Shown piece after piece: positions 58,867 to 64,000 of a DNA stretch of 64,000 bases. Position numbers and translations under genes: made by a program. Position 1 is the stretch's first letter. Each line of letters starts with the position of its first letter. The stretch is from Ashinkailepas kermadecensis (lineage: Eukaryota; Arthropoda; Thecostraca; Neolepadidae): contig JAOTOM010005147.1 in assembly GCA_034440615.1 (NCBI GenBank), positions 928,501 through 992,500 of the forward strand, written 5' to 3'. The notes beneath the pieces are model-generated. The model saw only the letters and a program-made list of their open reading frames with translations. It did no database searches and had not been told where the DNA came from.

Positions 58867-59138
58867 ACCTTAACGAGGGTTGAACATTTTATGATCTCCA
58901 TAGTGTCGTAGCTTATTTTCGTGTAGCGGCGTACTTTTACTTCAGAACATCTGATAGTTACTTACAACACGTATTGAATGTCATCAAACATGACAACGAT
59001 GCAGTCTAGCCATATTCGACCATGCTAACATTACAAAAGGAAGTACCATTATGCTTTATTTCCACATGCAGAGCATCATTTATATGGACGTACAGTCCAA
59101 CACCTATTGCAAACCACTATTTTCTGTCACAGTGCACG
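58867..59138. other. Spacer before the foldback, nothing recognised
   Basis: Short AT-rich sequence with no gene or repeat recognised. Confidence 0.5.
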
Positions 59139-60467
59139 TAGGCTGTGCTCGGAAACATCACTTTCACAACCTTCATATCACTTCATTATTCACGTTCTTG
59201 AGACACTGCGCATGTGGACATTCCGCATAGGACACTGTGCCGCACAATGGTACATATGCTAGGAAAATGAAAGCAGATCAAACGGCGTCGATTTGGCTTG
59301 ATAACTAAATCGTTACAAACGGCGCCGATTTCGAAGTTCGCCAAACCGAATTTTTAGGGTGAACATGGAATCTGGGGTCGTGAGCACTTTAAGAACTGTC
59401 AAAATTTTCTTGGAAATTCCGAACGTTGTATTTTTGGGCGATGGGTGACATAGGACGTCTTCAAACCGTTTTCTGTGATTTATGGTTTTCTTCTTTTCAT
59501 TTCTGACGCTGATTATGAAAAACAATTGTTAAAAATCGGAGATACTTTTTAAAGCTTGAAAAAAATTCAAATTGGAAATTTCACACACAAAGATTGAAAA
59601 GGATACACCGACGGGAAACTTGATGCAAGCGAAATTCGGAACTATGGCATGCTTAGAAGAACAAAACATGCCAAAATCGAAAAATATGTAAAATTCATGT
59701 TCGCGGAAATGTTTTAACTCAAAATTGACTTTTCATCAAAGAAATTATGTTCCGTTGGCTCCTGGCTATCTGTATCTGTTGAGAAGTACCTGATATACAC
59801 CATATTCCAAGCTCTACAAATTTCTGAATGCACATGCAATTTCAAAATTAAATCGTTAAAAATATTTTACATATCAAACATAAATATCCTCGACCAACTC
59901 AATGCGCCAGGATGAGCTGTTTCCGATGCCATCTTAAATCATCTGTCAATTGATATTTACTATCTCAAAAAGTCATTTCCGAAGATCCAAGCTGTTTTCC
60001 CCGCTTTTATTACCAGATTTGATGCACTGATAGGCGTTGCACTTACCAGAAATCACCGAAAACGGTTTTAAAACGTCCTATGTCACCCATCTCCCAAAAA
60101 TACAACGTTCAGAATTTCCAAGAACATTTTGACAGTTCGAATTACGGGGGGGGGCCCGGAAACCCCCCCCCCCCCAAAAAAAAAAAAAAATAAAAAAAAA
60201 AAAAAAAAAAAAATTAATGTGCCCACGACCCCAGATTCCATGTTCACCCCAAAAATTCGGTTTGGCGAACTTCGAAATCGACGCCGTTTGTAACGATTTA
60301 GTTATCAAGCCAAATCGACGCCGTTTGATCTGCTTTCATTTTCCTAACATATTTACCATTGTGCGGCACAGTGTCCCATGCGGAATGTCCACATGCGCAG
60401 TGTCTCAAGAACGTGAATAATGAAGTCATATAAAGGTTGTGCAAATGATGTTTCCGGGCACAGCCTA
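59139..60467. repeat. Foldback element: inverted repeat arms of about 345 bp, 559-bp loop
   Basis: 59139-59486 and 60046-60467 are reverse complements at roughly 90% identity. The right arm is longer only because of a roughly 70-bp G/C/A homopolymer block at about 60147-60214 that the left arm lacks. The loop (59487-60045) is AT-rich and has no recognised coding sequence. No short TIR or target duplication was found at the outer ends. Confidence 0.9.
60147..60214. other. Poly-G/poly-C/poly-A block in the right foldback arm
   Basis: G-run, C-run and A-run follow one another directly and replace a few bases of the left arm. The composition is the same as in the doubtful tract at 19.7-20.2 kb. 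Confidence 0.75.
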
Positions 60468-63400
60468 TCATCATCGTCTGACGTTTACTTCGTTGTTCTA
60501 TCCCATCGTTGTTCGATTGTGCACTGCTTAGTGCAGTGCAGTGATGTGCAGTAGTGTGTAATAACGTGCAATATGCGGAAAGTGACCAAAACGTGAACAA
60601 TGAAATCACAGGAAACTTGTAAAAAGGTCCATGTTTTCCGGGACACGTTATGTATACCGCGATAAAAACGCGTGTGTTTGCATTATGATAGGGATTCCAC
60701 TGTACCTCCATGCCAATGATGCCTACAGGTAGCATGAGAACATAATTGTACTTCTTGTTGTGAGGCCAGCATGATCGGATGTTTCCGTTACCAGACCATT
60801 AGATATTCCGAAGTAAAATTACGTCGTCACGCTTAGATAAACCTATGGATGACCTATCGGTAATGCCTTCTGACCGGCGGTGGCAGTCCGCTGTATCCAA
60901 GGTGTCATGCTGCACTGTCAGTGCGGCACGTACTGATTGCCTGAAGCCGACTTACCCATGAGCGAAGGCGCCACATTGGACGTACCGCCCTCTCTCTCTC
61001 AAAGGGAAGTATTATGGGGACGAGTCATCAACTGTTCAATCGGGACAGCTCTTCTGCTTCCTATCAGAAGTAAAGTTTTTGTGTGATTTATGCCCCTGAT
61101 TAACTCACTTTTACACCTGACAAAATGAGGATCGTAGCACGGCATGTCACACGTACATCGACCCCTTCACATGCAGTTGTCTCGTCGACTGACCTTCGTG
61201 CATATGCCATTGTTTGACTGACGATGATATGGGCACTGCATGATCGACGCAGTCGATGTGCCCATAAGCTCCAATACCCAACCTATCGTAAAGGGTGACC
61301 TTGAAATATGTGAAGTTTATTAAGCCAAGCTATAAGACTTACATCGATAACTTTTTAATATTTTTGCTTTGCTAAGGAAACGTTTTCATATCACCCCTTT
61401 TTATTTCATTGTTCGATCCCGCGTAGTTTTCCAATGGGAGACAACTTACCGAAATCCGTCCGTTCCGAAAATCGGAAAATAATAGAAACCATGGAGAACG
61501 ATACCTATATGGGATGCTTCAAAGCAAAACACGTATTTTTTTACGTGAGAGTCAAATCATGCCCGTTTGTACTTCTGACATCAAGTTTATCAATTTAAAT
61601 GGGCTATGGGTCACAGAAGGTCACGAGGTCACAATGTCATAGTGTCACGAGGTCATATGGGAGAAATGTTGATATTTTATCACCGATGTGTTTTCCTTAA
61701 TCATTTTTCTTCTCAAACATGCATAGTATGTCACACTTTCTGTTCATCATCGATGAGATATCTATCGCCAAAGATACCCTTGTCGTGTGACCTCAAAATA
61801 CTACCGGAGGCTATAACTCCGAAACCGTTAGTCGGATGGAACTAAAACTTGTTCAGGCGTGTTCAGAGCACAATACTACCATGTACATCAATTTTGGCCC
61901 AAATACAAATTTATGGGGTGTAAAATTCGAAAATTATTGGTCGATCTGTCGTGGAACCCACCTGCACGCAATGTTATGACCAAACATGGTAACTACGTAT
62001 ATCCGACATTTTGCTGCTCACAAATGTTCCAAAAACTTACTCTTAGCATTATATTTTACTTTGTACTGGTCGTGACAAATTCGCATCGTGACCTAAAGTC
62101 ACGTGATCTGCCGTTACCCCTCCGTCTCTCTGTCTCTCTGTCTCTTTGTCTCTCGGTATATTTATAACTCTCTTCATTTTACAAAACACAGAAATAATGA
62201 CAATTGTTATCAGAACAATCCGCATGCATGACCGAGGGTAGATTATATACAATTTACCTAACCTACACATATTAGGTAGGATCTACCTAGAATATCCTAC
62301 CTGATCTAAGAAGACATATCACAAACTGCAAAACTATTACAATCTACTCTGGTAATTTCATTTCATCTGAGTAGTACCCAAGCAAACCTGGGTATTTTGC
62401 CCATACACTGCTGGGAACACTTTTTACACCCTCATTCATCCTTCTTAAAAAGGGTATGTATGATGCCTCCAAGGGATGGTATCTTCCAAGTGTACATCAC
62501 TACCTGCCGGAGTGGACATACTTGTTCCATCATAATTATCAGATAAAATGTAAGCTAGCCTCGTCCTACCTACTCTGGTAGTTGGTTATTTGTGCTATGG
62601 GGTGCATTGACTCTGTTTGTCATGTAGGTATTCCTTTTCAGTAATTAGCATTCAAAATTGTAAGCAAAATATAATGGTTATGGTGATGGTTATGCTGAGG
62701 CTAGAGGAGTGCAGCTGCCGTTAATTGGGAATTACATACATGTGACGTTTGACGGTCCCAGTGCTTAGTAGAAGTTACATTCGTCAGCTCCGTTTGGCTG
62801 TGATTTACAGGGGACCCAATACGCGCTGGAAATGATCCCGTGTATGATTTTAGCCTGACCTGCGAATTTGAAAGGTCAAACGTCGGGTTGTGACTATAAA
62901 GTAGCCTCTGGGAGTATTTCTGCATTGATTCCGTGTTTGCAGGTCAATTATGGAAAAAGTTACAGGGGGCGCTAAAATTGGCAACAGGGGGCGCAACAAA
63001 TTGGCCTTTGCTAGTCTCTGGGGGTCAAATACTGCGGTGTGCCGAAAAGCGGAACTAGGGTTCGTCCAAGTTGGATAAGATGAGTTATTTCCAGAGTGGA
63101 TAGCATACGTTAGTCCCGGGCGGATAATGTATGTTAGGTTCAGGGTGCATAAGGTAAACGTTTCATTACTTCGCATGACAGCCCGATAAATGTTCCTAAC
63201 CTATCCTATCAATATATTGTCACAGCTGCATTAGCGTCAAGTGCAGGGTCTAAAATGGCACACATCACTTATATCCCCACAAGAATAGCATTGTGTTCCA
63301 CTCCGAATGACTCTGATTTTGTTTTGTTTCTTTGTAGTAGATTGTTCCTAAAATAAATCATGCTTTCTCGTTTCATCGACACTGAACACAAATGTAAGCC

Positions 63401-64000
63401 AAATTTCAAGTTGGAAAAATTTATCTCCCTGACCAAAACTCAGATGAATACAAGAAAAAGACAAGCATATTGCTCTCTTACGACTTCACATGGACCTCTG
63501 AGGAAGCGCAAAACAAATTAACCATGGTGTGATTAATACTGTTCGCCCACTGGTTGTCCACTGCTGTCGAAGTTCGCTGATCACTCCGTGCGGTATCACT
63601 CCATCGGTGTAAACACGCAACACGTCACTGACCCCAGCTATCCACCGGGATCCGAATCTTAATTCACACCTCTGATCGTGCCCGATGACCATCGTGCGAC
63701 CCCGGACTTTGTGCCCGATGCCCCCTACCTTAACACAATCGTTGATGATTCACGCCGAACTGTCCCTTTGGATACCGCCGTGGAAGCCCTTCGTGTCTCC
63801 CTGACATCTGTTGGTCCCAAGACCACGACCACGTCAGCCGACCCGGACCAGACCATCACTCTCCACGCCGCTGATCCGCGCTTGAACCGGACCATGCCCA
63901 CTCAATTTGATTCAATCCAGTCAGCCCGACCTCGACAGCTACGTAGTCGTCAGACCTGTCGACGAAACCGGTTCCTTCCGTTGTGTCACCGTTTTCTGGC
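60468..64000. other. Right end of window without recognised genes
   Basis: No domain was recognised. A second, degraded copy of part of the foldback arm outer end lies at about 60575-60650. Clusters of AGGTCA/TGACCT-type motifs at about 61610-61660 and 61790-62110 resemble the MITE interiors. A short (TCTCTG)n run lies near 62120-62157. The final 333 bases (from about 63668, + strand) stay open in one frame to the edge, including DAPYLNTIVDDSRRTVPLDT, but without a recognisable family. Confidence 0.4.

Noticed and set aside
63668..64000. Open frame running off the right edge
   Set aside because: Neutral composition, no recognisable domain and a GC-rich region where open frames are common; kept only as a note in the right-end entry.

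Overview
The window is eukaryotic nuclear DNA, most probably from an arthropod and possibly a crustacean. The evidence is one spliced host gene with very long introns, hAT, piggyBac-like and non-LTR elements at high density, very long dinucleotide microsatellites, and a short interstitial run of CCTAA, the arthropod telomere motif in reverse. No prokaryotic organisation, rRNA, convincing tRNA or CRISPR array was seen. The species cannot be named from sequence alone.

The only host gene I can recognise is an SLC23-type (nucleobase/ascorbate) transporter on the minus strand. Three consecutive exons are visible at 16935-16778, 6790-6585 and 695-569. Their splice phases match and they are separated by introns of about 10.0 kb and 5.9 kb. 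The gene continues off the left edge, and its 5' exon or exons were not found. The 5.9-kb intron holds a complete hAT-type DNA transposon with an intact transposase frame (1994-4928). The 10-kb intron holds a TIR element with internal satellite-like repeats (8866-10466), a Pro/Gln-like minisatellite (13.9-14.4 kb), a piggyBac-like MITE (15.3-16.3 kb), and minisatellites beside both of its splice sites.

From 17.9 kb rightwards the window is mostly mobile DNA. Retroelement 1 (about 20.2-26.6 kb, + strand) and retroelement 2 (50697-58555, + strand) belong to one APE-endonuclease/RT/RNase H non-LTR family with a zinc-knuckle Gag. Element 2 has a 12-bp target-site duplication inside a roughly 92-bp minisatellite and is itself interrupted by a second copy of the satellite-bearing TIR element (52436-54092). 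A 5'-truncated copy of the same LINE lies at 28.1-28.5 kb on the minus strand. A different LINE family (retroelement 3, minus strand, 37.0-31.4 kb) is interrupted by a 665-bp hAT MITE with a perfect 8-bp duplication. A second piggyBac-like MITE lies at 30.3-31.1 kb, a decayed RT fragment at 27.7-27.95 kb, a long foldback element at 59.1-60.5 kb, and a direct duplication around a complex microsatellite at 46.9-48.4 kb.

The observations most worth following are: an identical split of the endonuclease reading frame at a C-run in both retroelement copies (possible -1 frameshifting); stop/start overlaps between Gag and ORF2 in both LINE families; a tandem array of copied 5' splice donors next to a real SLC23 donor; a double perfect hairpin created inside Gag; and the intact hAT transposon. 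Several homopolymer tracts (19.7-20.2, 28.5 and 60.15 kb) look like possible assembly or consensus problems and limit confidence near them.
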